From the NCBI GenBank assembly GCA_002794775.1, contig NBAY01000002.1, positions 186,001 to 250,000 on the forward strand: 64,000 nt of DNA. Direction: 5' to 3'. Below the pieces are notes generated by a model. That model searched no databases and was not told the origin of the DNA. It was given only the letters and a program-made list of their open reading frames with translations. The stretch comes from Porodaedalea pini. Lineage: Eukaryota; Basidiomycota; Agaricomycetes; Hymenochaetales; Hymenochaetaceae. The stretch's first letter is position 1. Each line of letters starts with the position of its first letter. Made by a program: the position numbers and the translations under genes. Shown in pieces: positions 22,881 to 34,762 of this stretch.

Positions 22881-23426
22881 TTACCCCCCCTTCAAGGTTG
22901 GGCGTCCCAACCAACCAAGATTGAGGTTGTCTGGTTTGGTATCAACAAAGCGTGGGCAAAGTCGTTGGCGAGGAATGTCGAGTTTTTGAGGGGCGCCGGG
23001 GTGTTTTTGATAGAATTCAGCGATCGCCTCCTTTGCATTCTTGCCAAAGTCCATCTCAGGCTGCCAAGTCGGTTCGTTGTAGCCAACCCACTTGACGAGG
23101 TACTGTAGCTTCCCTTGGTGCAGACGTGAGTCTAGAACTTCCTCGATCTCATACTCCTCCTCGTTGTTGATGATGTCAGGCAGTGGCGGTGCTGGTTGTT
23201 TCTGGCTCTCGAAGGATGGTTCGATGGCGGGCTTTAGCAGGGCCTCGTTGAAGACCAGGTGGACCTTTTTCCATCGCTTGGGGAGCCTGAGTTTGTACGC
23301 GCTAGCTCCCACCTTGTCGACGATCTCGAAGGGACCATACCATTTGTCAGCAAGTTTCTTCGTCGGCGAATCTGTGCTGATGTTTCGCCCGTCGAGAAAA
23401 ACCTTGTCTCCAGCCTTGTACTCCAC
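22881..23426 (-). pseudogene. Element A pol, C-terminal segment (GPY/F and chromodomain)
   Basis: Reading leftward: EYKAGDKVFLDGRN, KWYGPFEIVDKVGASAYKLRLP (GPY/F module), then the chromodomain EEYEIEEVLDSRLHQGKLQY-LVKWVGYNEPTWQPE. The stop TAA abuts the LTR directly. The segment is cut at 23426 by element B and continues at 29676. The chromodomain is thought to direct integration to chromatin with particular histone marks. Confidence 0.88.
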
Positions 23427-23839
23427 TGTTAGGCGGGAGTCCGGGAGACGACTCGGACTGGGCAGGCCTCGGCTGACTGTCGTCTGGGACGTGCTATACT
23501 CGAGCGTAGACTCGGGACACGCTTACTCAGGCTAGGTCGTCGCGGAGGTAAGAGGATTAATACAAGTCTAAACTAATACAAGGGGGACGAGTCTTACCTA
23601 GGTCGTCGCGGAGGTAAGAGGAAAAGCAGAACAAGGAGTTCATGCGATTCCTGAGACCTTCTATAGCGACGACCGTGAGACTATGTTACCTAACATTACA
23701 TAACAAGTGGGAATGGAACGAATGAAGGTAGTGTGGGAATGATTGTGTAAGATGGGTAAATATAATGAAAAGGACGAATATAATAAAGGAAATGGTAAAA
23801 GGGAAAATAAAGGAAAAAGTGAAGGTTCAGGTTCTAACA
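23427..23839 (-). repeat. Element B 3' LTR
   Basis: 413 bp, TGTTAG...CTAACA. Two differences from the mate at 29258-29670, both CpG transitions. Confidence 0.92.
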
Positions 23840-26800
23840 TTACCCCCCCTTCAAGGTTGGGCGTCCCGACCAACCATGATCGCGGTCGTCAGGCTCGGTG
23901 TCGACGAAGAGCGGACGGAGTCGTTGACGAGGGATGTCAAGTTTCCGAGGTGCACCGGGATGTTTGAGGTAGAACTCAGCGATTGCCTCCTTCGCGTTCT
24001 CGCCGAAGTCCGTCTCAGGCTGCCAAGTAGGTTCATTGTAGCCGACCCACTTGACAAGGTACTGTAGTTTCCCTCGGTGCAGACGTGAATCTAAGACTTC
24101 CTCGAGTTCGTATTCCTCCTCGTTGTCGATGATGTCTGGCGGCGGCGGCGGCGGCGGTTGCTTCTGGCTTTCAAAGGACGGTTCGACGGCGGGTTTCAAC
24201 AGGGCTTCGTTGAAGACAGGGTGGACCTTTTTCCATCGCTTTGGGAGTTTGAGCTTGTACGCGCTCGCTCCTACCTTGTCGACGATGTCAAAGGGGCCGT
24301 ACCATTTGTCTGCGAGTTTCTTCGTCGGCGAGTCCATACTGATGTTTCGCCCGTCAAGGAAGACTTTGTCTCCAGCCTTGTACTCCACCGAAGCTCCTGC
24401 TGTCCGGTCATGGTAGCGCTTCATGTCCTCTGCTGCCTTGACTAGATTGTCCTTAGCAACGCGATGAGTCTCCTTGATGTGCTTGGCGAATTCTTCCGCC
24501 GACATGTTGGCAGAGGAAGTTCGTACGGTGTCGAAGCTCATAGGGTGACGTCCGGTGTTTGCGTAGAAGGGTGACATCTTTGTCGCTGAATGTTCGCGGT
24601 TGTTGTAGGCGAACTCTGCGAGGGGGAGCCAGTCCTTCCAGTCCGATTGCCGATGATCGACGAAGAGCCGGAGGTACTGTTCAAGCTCTTGATTGACGCG
24701 TTCCGTCTGACCGTCCGTTTGTGGGTGGTATGCCGTTGACGGGTTGCCTTCGATGTGTAGGAGTTTGTATAGCTCCTTCATCATCGACGCATCGAACTGT
24801 GTGCCTCGGTCGTGGATGATCTTCTTCGGTAGGCCATGGAGGCGGAAGACGTGGTCTCGGTATAACTGAGCCATGCCTTCCACTGACAGTTTCGTCGTTG
24901 TCAGGATGGCATGCATCTGTTTCGAGAATCTGTCCACGAAGACGCAGATTGCATTGTGTCCCTTAGAGTCCGGGAGTTCTCCGATTAGGTCGACCGTGAC
25001 GATCTCCCAGGGACCTTCAGGGATCGCGTTAGGATGAAGCGGTCTCGACCTCGACGTTCTTAAGGCTTTCGTCCGTTGGCAACGGTTGCATCCTCGGACG
25101 TATGTTCGGACATCGGAGAACATTGACGCCCACCAGAAGTCTTGACGTACCAGTTCGACTGTCTTCGACGATCCAGGATGTCCTGCCAGGGTCGAGTCGT
25201 GGTACTCCCGCAATACCGCTTCCTTCATCGTCGACGGCATGTACACCTTGCCTTTCATTCGCCACAACCCGTCGACCTTCACCATATTCGTCGGCCTCTC
25301 CGACTCGTCTTGTGCTCTCTGCGCTTCACCCACTCGTTCCAACATTTCATCACGCGACGTCCTTACCACCCCACGGTTCAGCCATTTCTCCTTGATGAAC
25401 ACGACGCCGTCATTGTCATCCTTGCCCTGATCATAGCCCGCCTTGCGTGACAGCAAGTCGGCCTTCCCCATTGTCTTCCCCGACTTGTGTTCGAGGTGGA
25501 AGTCGAATTCCTCGAGTTCGGTTCGCCAGCGAGCTTGACGATAGCTCAGCTTCTGCGCTGACCTGAAGTAGGTGAGGTTGGCGTGGTCGGACCAGATTTC
25601 AATTTTGTGGCGAGCGCCAAGGAGGTATTGCCGCCACTCCTTGAGCGCCGAAACGATCGCGAGCATCTCCTTGTCGTAGATCTCGTAGTTTCGTTCCGCC
25701 GGTTCAAGTGCCTCTGACCTGTAGGCGATCACCCTCCACTTCCCTTCCTGCTTCTGCAACAACACACCACCGAGCGCAAAGTTCGACGAGTCTGCTTCTA
25801 CGCGGAAAGGGCCCTCGTCATTGGCAATGGCTAGGACTGGAGGTGAGCAGAGACGTCGTCTCAGCTCCTCGAACGCTTCCTGCTGTTCGGTCTCCCATAC
25901 CCAGTCCTTCTTGCCCGTTAACGACGTCAACGGTCGGACCACCTTGCTGTAGTCCTTAATAAACCGTCTCAGCCAGTTTCCCATGCCGAGGAACTGTTGC
26001 AGCTCCTTGAGGTTCCGTGGGACCGGCCAGTTCGCAATCGCCTCCGTCTTTGCCGGGTCAGCCCTGATCTCTCCATTGCCGATGATGTGGCCGAGGTATT
26101 TGACGACCTTGGCGTCAAACTCGCACTTCTCCGGCTTCAGGTACAGGCCATTTTCTCGGAGGATCTGGAGTACGCGCCTCGACGTTTCGATATGCTCCTC
26201 AATGGTTTCCGAGAGGATCAGGATGTTGTCGAGGTACACGATGATCAAGTTCGCGTAGATTAGGTCCTTAAAGATGTGGTTGACAAAGGCCTGGAACGTG
26301 GCCGGCGCGTTGCAAAGGCCAAAAAACATGACCGTCGGTTCGAAGAGGCCCATGTTCGTGCGAAACGCTGCTTTCCATTCGTCACCCTCGCGGATCCGGA
26401 TATTGTAGTACCCCCAGCGAAGGTCAAGCTTAGTGATGTATTTCGCTTTCTTGACCTTGTCGACGAGTTCGTCAATGAGAGGGAGGGGATACTTGTTCTT
26501 GATCGTACCGTCATTGAGCTTACGGTAATCTTGGATGGGGCGTAGCGATTTGTCGGCCTTCTTAATGAAGAAGAAGGGCGACGCCATGGGTGATATCGAC
26601 CGTCGAATGCGACCCGACTTCAGGTTCTCATCAAGGAAGTCCTTGAGTGACTGCTGCTCAGTCGGCGTGAGCGGGTAGATCTTACAGTCGCTCGGTTTGA
26701 AGTCGGGCTTCAAGTCGATGACATGGTCCCAGGGTCGGTGTTCCGGCAGCTTCTCGAAACCTTTTTCGCTGAAAACGTCGGCGTAGTCGTTGAGGTATGC

Positions 26801-27495
26801 GGGCCAGGACGTCTTGTCCATTCGCACCTCACTCACCCTCCTCATCTGCTCCACCACCTTCTTCACCTCGCCTAGGTCCTCACCGGCTCCCTCTCGATCG
26901 CACATTCTTCTGGACAGCGGGTGAATTCGATCGAGCCCGTTTTCCAGTCGACCTCCGGATTGTGACGTCGAAGCCAGTCGTACCCCAGGAAGATGTTCGA
27001 TGACGCTAGGGACGTTACTGCGAGGACGATCTTCTCCCGATGACGGCCGATCATGAGTTCGACATCAACATATTCCTCGATCAATCCGGCCTCATTGTGC
27101 GTGCCATCGGCGTTCAGCACCGCGAGGGGTCGAATGTAGCGTTTCGTTTCCAACCCGTACCTCTCGACGAACCTGACGTCGATGCAGGATCCCGTGCATC
27201 CTGAATCCACAAGGGCATGCGCATCTACCTCTCTCGCCTCACCAGCTATTTCATGCTCGACGGTCAGGAGAAGGTCCAGCTGGTGTCTGCCAGTTCCTCT
27301 CATGAACAGTTGTTCGTACTCTTCATTCTTGTTCACACCGGTGGAGACTTCGTAATCGGGAAAACCATCGACGTTGTTCGCATCTACGTATTGTACAAAC
27401 GGTTGGTTATATTTTAGCGGATCCCGATTCGAAGTCTCTTGTTCTTCTTGGTCAGTCGCCCCGATGGCTACGCCTGACCATTCGCAAAACCCTGC
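23840..27495 (-). pseudogene. Element B pol: protease, RT, RNase H, integrase, chromodomain
   Basis: The protease region (27336-26872) has the aspartic motif ALVDSGCTGSCID. The main frame (26905-23840) carries RT (LPEHRPWDHVIDL, KLDLRWGYYNIRI, then YLDN at the catalytic box where YLDD is expected; codon 26225-26227), RNase H (VEADSSNFALGGVLL), integrase HHCC (HDSTLAGHPGSS...CNRCQRTK) and DDE residues (VDLIGEL, IHDRGTQFD, TDGQTERVNQEL), GPY/F and chromodomain. Protease and RT lie in different frames because one C present in element C is missing at about 26879-26881. The frame should be entered by -1 frameshifting from gag. Confidence 0.9.
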
Positions 27496-28547
27496 GAGTC
27501 GACAACCTCTTCGTTATCGCCTTCTTCCTCCACATAGTCCTCCACCGTCGACCTCCGAGTGTCTACGACTTCCTCGAAGGCCGACTCCTTCATCGCTCCG
27601 AGCTCGTCGGCGAGGACACGACGTTCGCCTGGCGCCATCAGTTCCAGCATGCGCTGGATGATCGGTTTCGCCTGTGGGCACTTGTCTTTAAAGTGGCCCA
27701 GCCCCCCACAGATCCAGCACGCACGTCGTCGTTGTGCCTCGTTCATCGAGACGTCCATCGGTTGACCAGCGCCTCCAAAGGTGACGCCGGTCGCATCGCG
27801 TCTGTCGACGTGAGGGGCCGCTACCTGACGGCGAGCTGGGGGCGCTTGTTGTGGTAGGCAAGGAGGGGGAAGAAAGGCGCGTCCTCGTTGGATAGCGCGA
27901 ATCTGCTGTTCGCCGCGGTCTATTTCAATCGCCTTGTTCTTCCAATCCTCGTATTTCGTTGGGACTGGCGTCGACCTTAGCACTCCACGGACCACCTCGA
28001 TGTTCATCGCCCGCTTGAGGCGATCGCAGATGACGCTGTCATCTTTCAACTCGGCGCGCTTAATTATCATGTCGAACTTCTGGAAGAACTCGTCCGCGGT
28101 TAGGTCCTTTTGAACTTTGTCTCGGAAATCCTTCAGCGCTTTCTCCTTGCGATTCGGGTCGTTGAACGAGGCGTCGAGTCGTTCCTGGAATCTTTCCCAG
28201 CTGTCGGTGAAGGTGACGATCCCCGATGTTGTCGACTCCTCGACGTAGTTCTGCGCCCATGTCGCCGCATTACCACCCTTCAGGTAGGAGAGAGCTACAT
28301 AAATCTTACTCTCTGACGTAGGGTATCGACTTGGATTTGCGGATACAAAAAGGAGGACTTCACGTCTGAAGTCGAGGTAATCGTCGCCACCAGTGAATTC
28401 TCGTGGCCGGGCGACATCTATGTTGGGGGTCGGGGGGTTAGCGGCCGCGACCGGTGCTGGGGCGTTGTTTGCCTGATGGGCGAAGGCATTCGCAACGATG
28501 GCCGCGATCTGCGCCATTTGCTGTTGGCTGAAACCTTCTGCTGACAT
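27468..28547 (-). CDS. Element B Gag
   Basis: 359 codons from ATG 28547. It begins MSAEGFSQQQMAQIAAIVANAF, has the retrotransposon capsid region around FTGGDDYLDFRREVLLF, and near the C-terminus a single CCHC knuckle, CWICGGLGHFKDKC, for RNA packaging. The frame is open further upstream without an ATG. A GGGTTTT heptamer (minus strand of 27486-27492) lies just before the stop. Intact. Confidence 0.9.
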   Translation of the reverse strand: MSAEGFSQQQMAQIAAIVANAFAHQANNAPAPVAAANPPTPNIDVARPREFTGGDDYLDFRREVLLFVSANPSRYPTSESKIYVALSYLKGGNAATWAQNYVEESTTSGIVTFTDSWERFQERLDASFNDPNRKEKALKDFRDKVQKDLTADEFFQKFDMIIKRAELKDDSVICDRLKRAMNIEVVRGVLRSTPVPTKYEDWKNKAIEIDRGEQQIRAIQRGRAFLPPPCLPQQAPPARRQVAAPHVDRRDATGVTFGGAGQPMDVSMNEAQRRRACWICGGLGHFKDKCPQAKPIIQRMLELMAPGERRVLADELGAMKESAFEEVVDTRRSTVEDYVEEEGDNEEVVDSQGFANGQA

Positions 28548-29245
28548 CGCGGGTTCGGGTGCGGGTGTCGAAGGTTCTGGAGGAGTCGGCGGTGAGGGGT
28601 CTCTGTTGGTTTCACGGTAAGGACCTGGGGTCGGTGGTAGGTTGACCGTAGACGTTGACGGTGCAGGTGACGACGGAGCGGCTGGGGGCCACCTTGCTCT
28701 CCTCCCTCGTTCGTCTGATGAATACCAGCTGCGCCGGATTTCACTCCACCAGATGTCGTGAGTGACGCCGCTATTATTGGTCGCGACGTAGCCTGGTCGG
28801 TCTGGATCCCAATGGGCTGAAGCAGGAAGGGCCCGTTGCTGTTCGTCGGTGAGATCTATCTTGACGTTGGTGGAGGGACAGGGATCGGTTGCGCGTTCGA
28901 TCCGGGGTTACGCCAACGTTGAGCGGGTTCGTCAGCGAAGTTGATGACGAGGCGGTAGGATCCGAGTGAGATTACAAACGAGATTGTCGTCGAAGTTTGG
29001 ACTCGTCTTGTTACCCACGTCCACGTTAGGTGCGTGCTCCACCAGAGGCTAATTCGTAGAGCCAGGGTCGGGAAATGTCGGTTGGTATATTTACGTAATA
29101 CACGAACATCCGAAAACGTCCGGGCAGGGTTGAGGGTTGTCGTTTAGGGGGTTTACACGTCAAGTCCGTCGAGGGGAGCGCTCCTCTAGACCGAGTGAAG
29201 GCGAGTCGACAGCGACGACTTACGCTGGGGATGAGCCTGGGTGAG

Positions 29246-29257
29246 GTTCTGCTTTTA
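29246..29257 (-). other. Element B primer-binding site, self-priming type
   Basis: Directly inside the 5' LTR, the minus strand reads TAAAAGCAGAAC. Its AAAAGCAGAAC is exactly complementary to GTTCTGCTTTT inside the LTR (minus strand of 29453-29463), near where transcription should start. No match to a tRNA 3' CCA end is seen. Confidence 0.7.
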
Positions 29258-29670
29258 TGTTAGGCGGGAGTCCGGGAGACGACTCGGACTGGGCAGGCCT
29301 CGGCTGACTGTCATCTGGGACGTGCTATACTCGAGCGTAGACTCGGGACACGCTTACTCAGGCTAGGTCGTCGCGGAGGTAAGAGGATTAATACAAGTCT
29401 AAACTAATACAAGGGGGACGAGTCTTACCTAGGTCGTCGCGGAGGTAAGAGGAAAAGCAGAACAAGGAGTTCATGCGATTCCTGAGACCTTCTATAGCGA
29501 CGACCGTGAGACTATGTTACCTAACATTACATAACGAGTGGGAATGGAACGAATGAAGGTAGTGTGGGAATGATTGTGTAAGATGGGTAAATATAATGAA
29601 AAGGACGAATATAATAAAGGAAATGGTAAAAGGGAAAATAAAGGAAAAAGTGAAGGTTCAGGTTCTAACA
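29258..29670 (-). repeat. Element B 5' LTR
   Basis: 413 bp; the minus-strand copy contains the start-region GTTCTGCTTTT and a CTATAGAAGG box where element D and the left LTR of C have CTATATAAGG. Confidence 0.92.
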
Positions 29671-29675
29671 TCCAC

Positions 29676-32600
29676 CAAAGTCCCTGCTGTCCGGTCATGG
29701 TAGCACTTCATGTCGTCCGCCGCCTTGACCAAGTTGTCCTTTGCAACACAATGAGTCTCCTTGATATGCTTTGCAAATTCTTCCACCGACATATTGGCAG
29801 ATGAGGTTCGTGTTGTGTCAAAGCTCAAGGGGTGACGTCCTGTGTTCGCATAGAAGGGGGACATTTTCGTCGCCGAGTGTTCGCAGTTGTTATATGCGAA
29901 CTCCGCAAGGGGGAGCCAGTCCTTCCAGTCCGATTGATGATGGTTAACGAAGAGTCGAAGGTACTGTTCGAGCTCCTGGTTAACACGTTCCATTTGACCA
30001 TCGGTCTGCGGGTGATACACCGTCGATGGGTTGCCTTCGATGTATAGGAGTTTGTACAGTTCCTTCATCATCGATGCATCGAACTGTGTGCCTCGGTCAT
30101 GGATGATCTTTTTTGGCAAGCCGTGGAGGTGGAAGACGTGGTTGCGGTACAGCTGAGCCATGCCTTCCGCCGACAACTTCGTCATTGTTGGGATCGCATG
30201 CATCTGTTTCGAGAACCTATCAATGAAGACGCAGATTGCATTGTGCCCCTTGGAATCTGGGAGCTCTCCGATGAGATTGACTGTGATGATTTCCCAGGGG
30301 CCTTCAGGGACTGCGTTTGGGTGGAGTGGCCTTGACTTCAACATCCTCAGAGCCTTTGTTTGCTGACAGCAATCACACCCTCAGACATACGCTCGGACAT
30401 CGGAGAACATCGACATCCACCAGAAGTCTCGATGGACAAGCTCCACCATTTTTGACGCTCCTGGGTGTCCAGCCAGTAGTGAGTCGTGACATTCCCGTAA
30501 TATGGCTTCCTTCATTGACGATGGCACATACACCTTGCCTCTCATCTGCCATAACCCATCGACCTCTGTCATCCCTGTCGGCCTCTCCAACTCGTGTTGC
30601 GCCCTCTGTGCTTCACCCACTCTGTCCAACACCTCATTACGTGACGTCCTCACCACCCCACAATTCAGCCACTTCTCTTTGATGAACATGATGCCATCGT
30701 TGTCATCCTTGCCCTCATCATAGCCCGCCTTACATGACAGTAAGTCTGCCTTGCCCATCGTCTTCCCCGACTTGTGCTCAAGGTGGAAGTCAAATTCTTC
30801 AAGCTCTGTCCACCAGCGAGCTTGTCGATAGCTCAGTTTTTGAGCCGACCTGAAGTAGGTGAGGTTGGCGTGATCAGACCAGATCTCAATAGGGTGACGG
30901 GCGCCGAGGAGGTATTGCCTCCACTCCTTGAGTGCCTAAACAATTGCGAGCATCTCCTTGTTGTAGATCTCGTAGTTTCGTTCCACCGGCAGGAGCGCTT
31001 CCGACCTGTAGGCAACTACCCTCCACTTGCCTTCCTGCTTCTGCAACAACACTCCTCCAAGAGCGAAGTTTGATGAGTCCGCTTTGACATGGAAAGGGCC
31101 CTCATTGTTCGCGATGGCCAGGACTGGAGGTGAGCAGAGACGTTGTCTCAACTCCTTGAACGCCTCCTGCTGTTTGGTCTCCCATACCCAGTCCTTCTTG
31201 CCTGTCAGCGACATCAGCAGATGGACTACCTTGCTGTAGTCCTTGATGAATCGTCACAGCCAGTTGCCCATGCTGAGGAATTGTTGCAGCTGTTTGAGGT
31301 TTTGTGGGACTGGCCAGTCTGCGATCGCCTCTGTCTTCGCCAGATCAGCCCTGATTTTGCCATTACCGACGATGTGTCTGAGGTATTTCACGGTCTTAGC
31401 ATCAAACTCGCATTTTTCTGGTTTCAGGTACAGGCCATTTTCTCGCAAGATCTGAAGGATGCGTCTTGACGTCTTGATATGTTCCTCAAGAGTTTGCAAA
31501 AGAATGAGGATGTCATCGAGATAGACGATGATCAGGTTATCATAGATTAGTCCTTTGAAGATGTGGTTGACAAAGGCTTGGAACGTTGCCGGTGTATTGC
31601 AAAGACCAAAGAACATGACCGTTGGTTCAAAGAGACCCATATTCGTGCGAAAGGCTGCCTTCCACTCATCGCCTTCGCGGATCTGGATGTTGTAGTATCC
31701 CCAATGAAGGTCAAGCTTAGTGATGTACTTTGCTTTCTTGACCTTGTCGACGAGTTTGTCGATGAGAGGGAGGGGATACTTGTTCTTGATTGTACCGTCA
31801 TTGAGTTTATGGTAATCCTGGATCGGGCATAGCGACTTGTCAGACTTCTTGATGAAGAAGAAGGGCAATGCCATGGGCGATATTGATTGTCGGATATGAC
31901 CAGACTTCAAGTTCTTGTCGAGGAAGTCCTTTAGCGATTGTTGCTCAGTTAGCGTGAGTGGATAGATCTTGCAATCGCTAGGCTTGAAGTCAGGTTTTAA
32001 GTCAATGACGTGGTCCCAGGGTCGATGTTCTGGCAGCTTCTCAAAGCCTTTCTCGCTGAAGACGTCGGCGTAGTCGTTGAGATATGTGGGCCAGGACGTC
32101 TTGTCCATTTGCACCTCTCTCACCCTCCTCATCTCTTCCACTGCCTTTTCCACCCTCCACACATCTTCTTCCATAACCCTCTCAACCGCACATTCACTTG
32201 GACAGCGGGTGAAGTTGAGTGTACCTGTCTTCCAGTCGACCTCAGGATTGTGGTGTCGAAGCCAGTCGTACCCTAGGAATATGTTAGACGATGCCAGTGA
32301 GGTTACTGCAAGGACGATCTGTTCCGTATGGTGGCCGATCGTGAGTTCAACATCGACGTACTTCTCAATCAACCTGGCCTCATTGTGCGTACCATCGGCA
32401 TTGAGCACCATGAGGGGTCGGATATAACGTTTCGTCTCTAACCCATACCTTTCAACAAATCTTACGTCAATGCATGACCCTGTGCACCCCGAATCTACAA
32501 GGGCGTGCGCATCCACCTCCCTCACTTCACCCGCTACGCTGTGTCCAACGTTCAGGAGAAGGTCCAGCTGGCGTCCACCAGTTCCTCTCACAAACAGCTG

Positions 32601-32800
32601 TTCATACTCCTCATTCTTGTTCACATCGGTGGGGGCTTCGTAATCGGGAAAGTCATTGACATCGTTTGCATCTAAGTATTGTACAGACAGTTGACTATAT
32701 TTTATCGAGTCTGAAACCGAAACCCCTTGCTCTTCCTGGTCAGTCGCCCTGATGGTTACGCCTGACCACTTGCAAAACCCTGTGAGTCGACGACCTCTTC
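29676..32800 (-). pseudogene. Element A pol, protease to integrase
   Basis: Reading leftward from the gag end: protease ALVDSGCTGSCID, RT with an intact YLDDILIL, RNase H (VKADSSNFALGGVLL), integrase HHCC and DDE regions (FIDRFSKQMHAI, IHDRGTQFD, TDGQMERVNQEL). Several stops interrupt it, at about 31252, 30938 and 30380. Most fit CGA to TGA, and many Arg codons are Cys, His or Gln compared with B-D. The end is joined to the segment at 23426 across element B. Confidence 0.87.
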
Positions 32801-34012
32801 GTCATTGCCGTCTTCCTCCACATAGTCCTCCACAGTCGACTTCCGAGTGTCTACAACTTCCTCAAAGGCCGACTCTTTCATCACACCGAGCTCGTCGGCG
32901 ATGAGACAATGTTTGCCTGGCGCCATCATCTGTAACATGCGCTGCACGATTGTCTTTCCTTGTGGGCATGCATCCTTGAAGTGACCAAGCTTGCCACAGA
33001 TCCAGCATGCCCGTTGCCGTTGCGCCTCATTCATCGAGACGTCCATCAGCTGGCCAGCTCCTCTGAAGGTGATGCCAGTCGCGTCACGTTTGTCGACGTG
33101 GGGGGTCACAATCGGGCAGCAAGCCGGGGGTGCCTGCTGCTGCTGCTGGCATGGTGGGAGTGGAAATGCACGACCTCGCTGGATTGTGCAGATCTGCTGT
33201 TCACCCTGATCGATCTCGATGGCCTTCTTCTTCCAGGCGTCGTATGTCGTTGGGACCGGTGTTGACCTCAGTACTCCATGGACCACCTCGATGTTCATCG
33301 CACACTTCAGGCAGTCACAGATAATGCTGTCATCTGTCAGTCCTGCTCTTGTGATGACAACGTCAAGCTTCTGGAAGAACTCGTCGGCGGTGAGGTCCTT
33401 CTGAACCTTGGTTCGGAATTCTGCTAACGCCTTTTCCTTCTGGTTCGGGTCATCAAATGAGGCGTCTAGGCACTCTTGGAACCTTGTCCAACTGTCGGTG
33501 AAGGTTACAATGCCCGCTGTCGTCGACTCCTCCATGTAGTTTTGTGCCCATGTCGCTGTGTTGCCACCTTTTAGGTAGGAGAGAGTGACGTAAATCTTGC
33601 TCTCAGACGTCGGGTACTGGCTCGGGTTTGCTGAGACAAAGAGGAGGACCTCGCGTTTGAAGTCCAGGTAGTCGTCGCTGCCAGTGAATTCACGTGGCCA
33701 GGCGACATCGATGCTGGGGGTCGGGGGGTTAGCTGCCGCAGCTGGTGCCGGGGCGTTGTTCACCTGATGGGCAAAGGCATTTGCGACGATGGCCGCGATC
33801 TGCTCCATCTGCTGCTGACTGAAACCTCCTGCTGACATTGCAGGTTTGGGCATGGGCGTCAAAGGTTCAGGAGGGGTTGGTGGTGAAAGATCTCTACTAG
33901 TCTCACGGTAGGGTCCTGGAGTCGGTGGTAAGTTGACGGTAGATGTTGATGGTGCAGGTGACGACGGGACAGCTGGGGGCCATCTAGCTCTCCTTCCTTC
34001 TTCATTCATCAA
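32756..34012 (-). CDS. Element A Gag
   Basis: 418 codons from an ATG at 34012, collinear with the Gag of B and C but with an extra N-terminal Pro-rich part in frame (PPTPGPYRETSRDLSPPTPPEP). The capsid region FTGSDDYLDFKREVLLF and knuckle CWICGKLGHFKDAC are kept. The ATG used here probably arose by mutation, since the same frame in C lacks it. The GGGTTTT heptamer is the minus strand of 32774-32780. Confidence 0.85.
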   Translation of the reverse strand: MMNEEGRRARWPPAVPSSPAPSTSTVNLPPTPGPYRETSRDLSPPTPPEPLTPMPKPAMSAGGFSQQQMEQIAAIVANAFAHQVNNAPAPAAAANPPTPSIDVAWPREFTGSDDYLDFKREVLLFVSANPSQYPTSESKIYVTLSYLKGGNTATWAQNYMEESTTAGIVTFTDSWTRFQECLDASFDDPNQKEKALAEFRTKVQKDLTADEFFQKLDVVITRAGLTDDSIICDCLKCAMNIEVVHGVLRSTPVPTTYDAWKKKAIEIDQGEQQICTIQRGRAFPLPPCQQQQQAPPACCPIVTPHVDKRDATGITFRGAGQLMDVSMNEAQRQRACWICGKLGHFKDACPQGKTIVQRMLQMMAPGKHCLIADELGVMKESAFEEVVDTRKSTVEDYVEEDGNDEEVVDSQGFASGQA

Positions 34013-34337
34013 ATACCAGCTATGCTGGATCTCACTCCACCAGATGTCGTATGTAACGCTGCTGTTGTTGGTCGCGACGTAACTTGGTCGGTCTGGATCC
34101 CAACGGGCTGATGCAGGGAGGGCCCGTTGCTGTTTGTCAGTGAGATCTATCTTGACGATGGTGGAGGAACAGGGATCGGTTGTGCGTTTGATCTGGGGTT
34201 ACGCCAACGTTGAACAGGTTCGTCGGCGAGGTTGATGATGAGGCGGAAGGATGCGGCAGAGATAACAATTGACAACAACGTTGACAACTGGACATGTAAT
34301 GTCACCCACGTCCAGGTTAAGTGGCTCCTCCACCAAA

Positions 34338-34750
34338 TGTTAGAACCTGAACTTTCACCTTTTCCTTTATTTTCCCTTTTACCATTTCCTTTATTATATT
34401 CGTCCTTTTCATTATATTTACCCATCTTACACAATCATTCCCACACTACCTTCATTCGTTCCATTCCCACTCGTTATGTAATGTTAGGTAATATAGTCTC
34501 ACGGTCGTCGCTATATAAGGTCTCAGGAATCGCATGAACTCCTTGTTCTGCTTTTCCTCTTACCTCCGCAACGACCTAGGTGAGACTCGTCCCCCTTGTA
34601 TTAGTTTAGACTTGTATTAATCCTCTTACCTCCGCGACGACCTAGCCTGAGTAAGCATGTCCCGAGTCTACGCTCGAGTATAGCACGTCCCAGACGACAG
34701 TCAGCCGAGGCCTGCCCAGTCCGAGTCGTCTCCCGGGCTCCCGCCTAACA
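34338..34750 (+). repeat. Element C 5' LTR
   Basis: 413 bp. It contains TATATAA at 34512-34518 and, 33 bp downstream of its first base, GTTCTGCTTTT at 34545-34555, the likely transcript start region. A 24-bp CCTCTTACCTCCGCRACGACCTAG unit occurs twice in the LTR. Confidence 0.92.
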
Positions 34751-34762
34751 TAAAAGCAGAAC
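34751..34762 (+). other. Element C primer-binding site, self-priming type
   Basis: TAAAAGCAGAAC starts at the first base after the LTR. Eleven bases (AAAAGCAGAAC) are a perfect complement of LTR bases 34545-34555. This mirrors the Tf1 arrangement, where the 5' end of the transcript folds back to prime minus-strand synthesis. Confidence 0.72.

Larger units (their letters stand above)
23427..29670 (-). mobile_element. Element B: chromovirus LTR retrotransposon, minus strand
   Basis: 6244 bp with 413-bp LTRs (23427-23839, 29258-29670) and target duplication TCCAC (23422-23426 and 29671-29675), inserted into the integrase end of element A pol. Same subfamily as C and D. The two LTRs differ at only 2 positions by eye, so insertion was recent. 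It is disabled by a 1-nt deletion between protease and RT and by an altered RT catalytic box. Confidence 0.93.
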
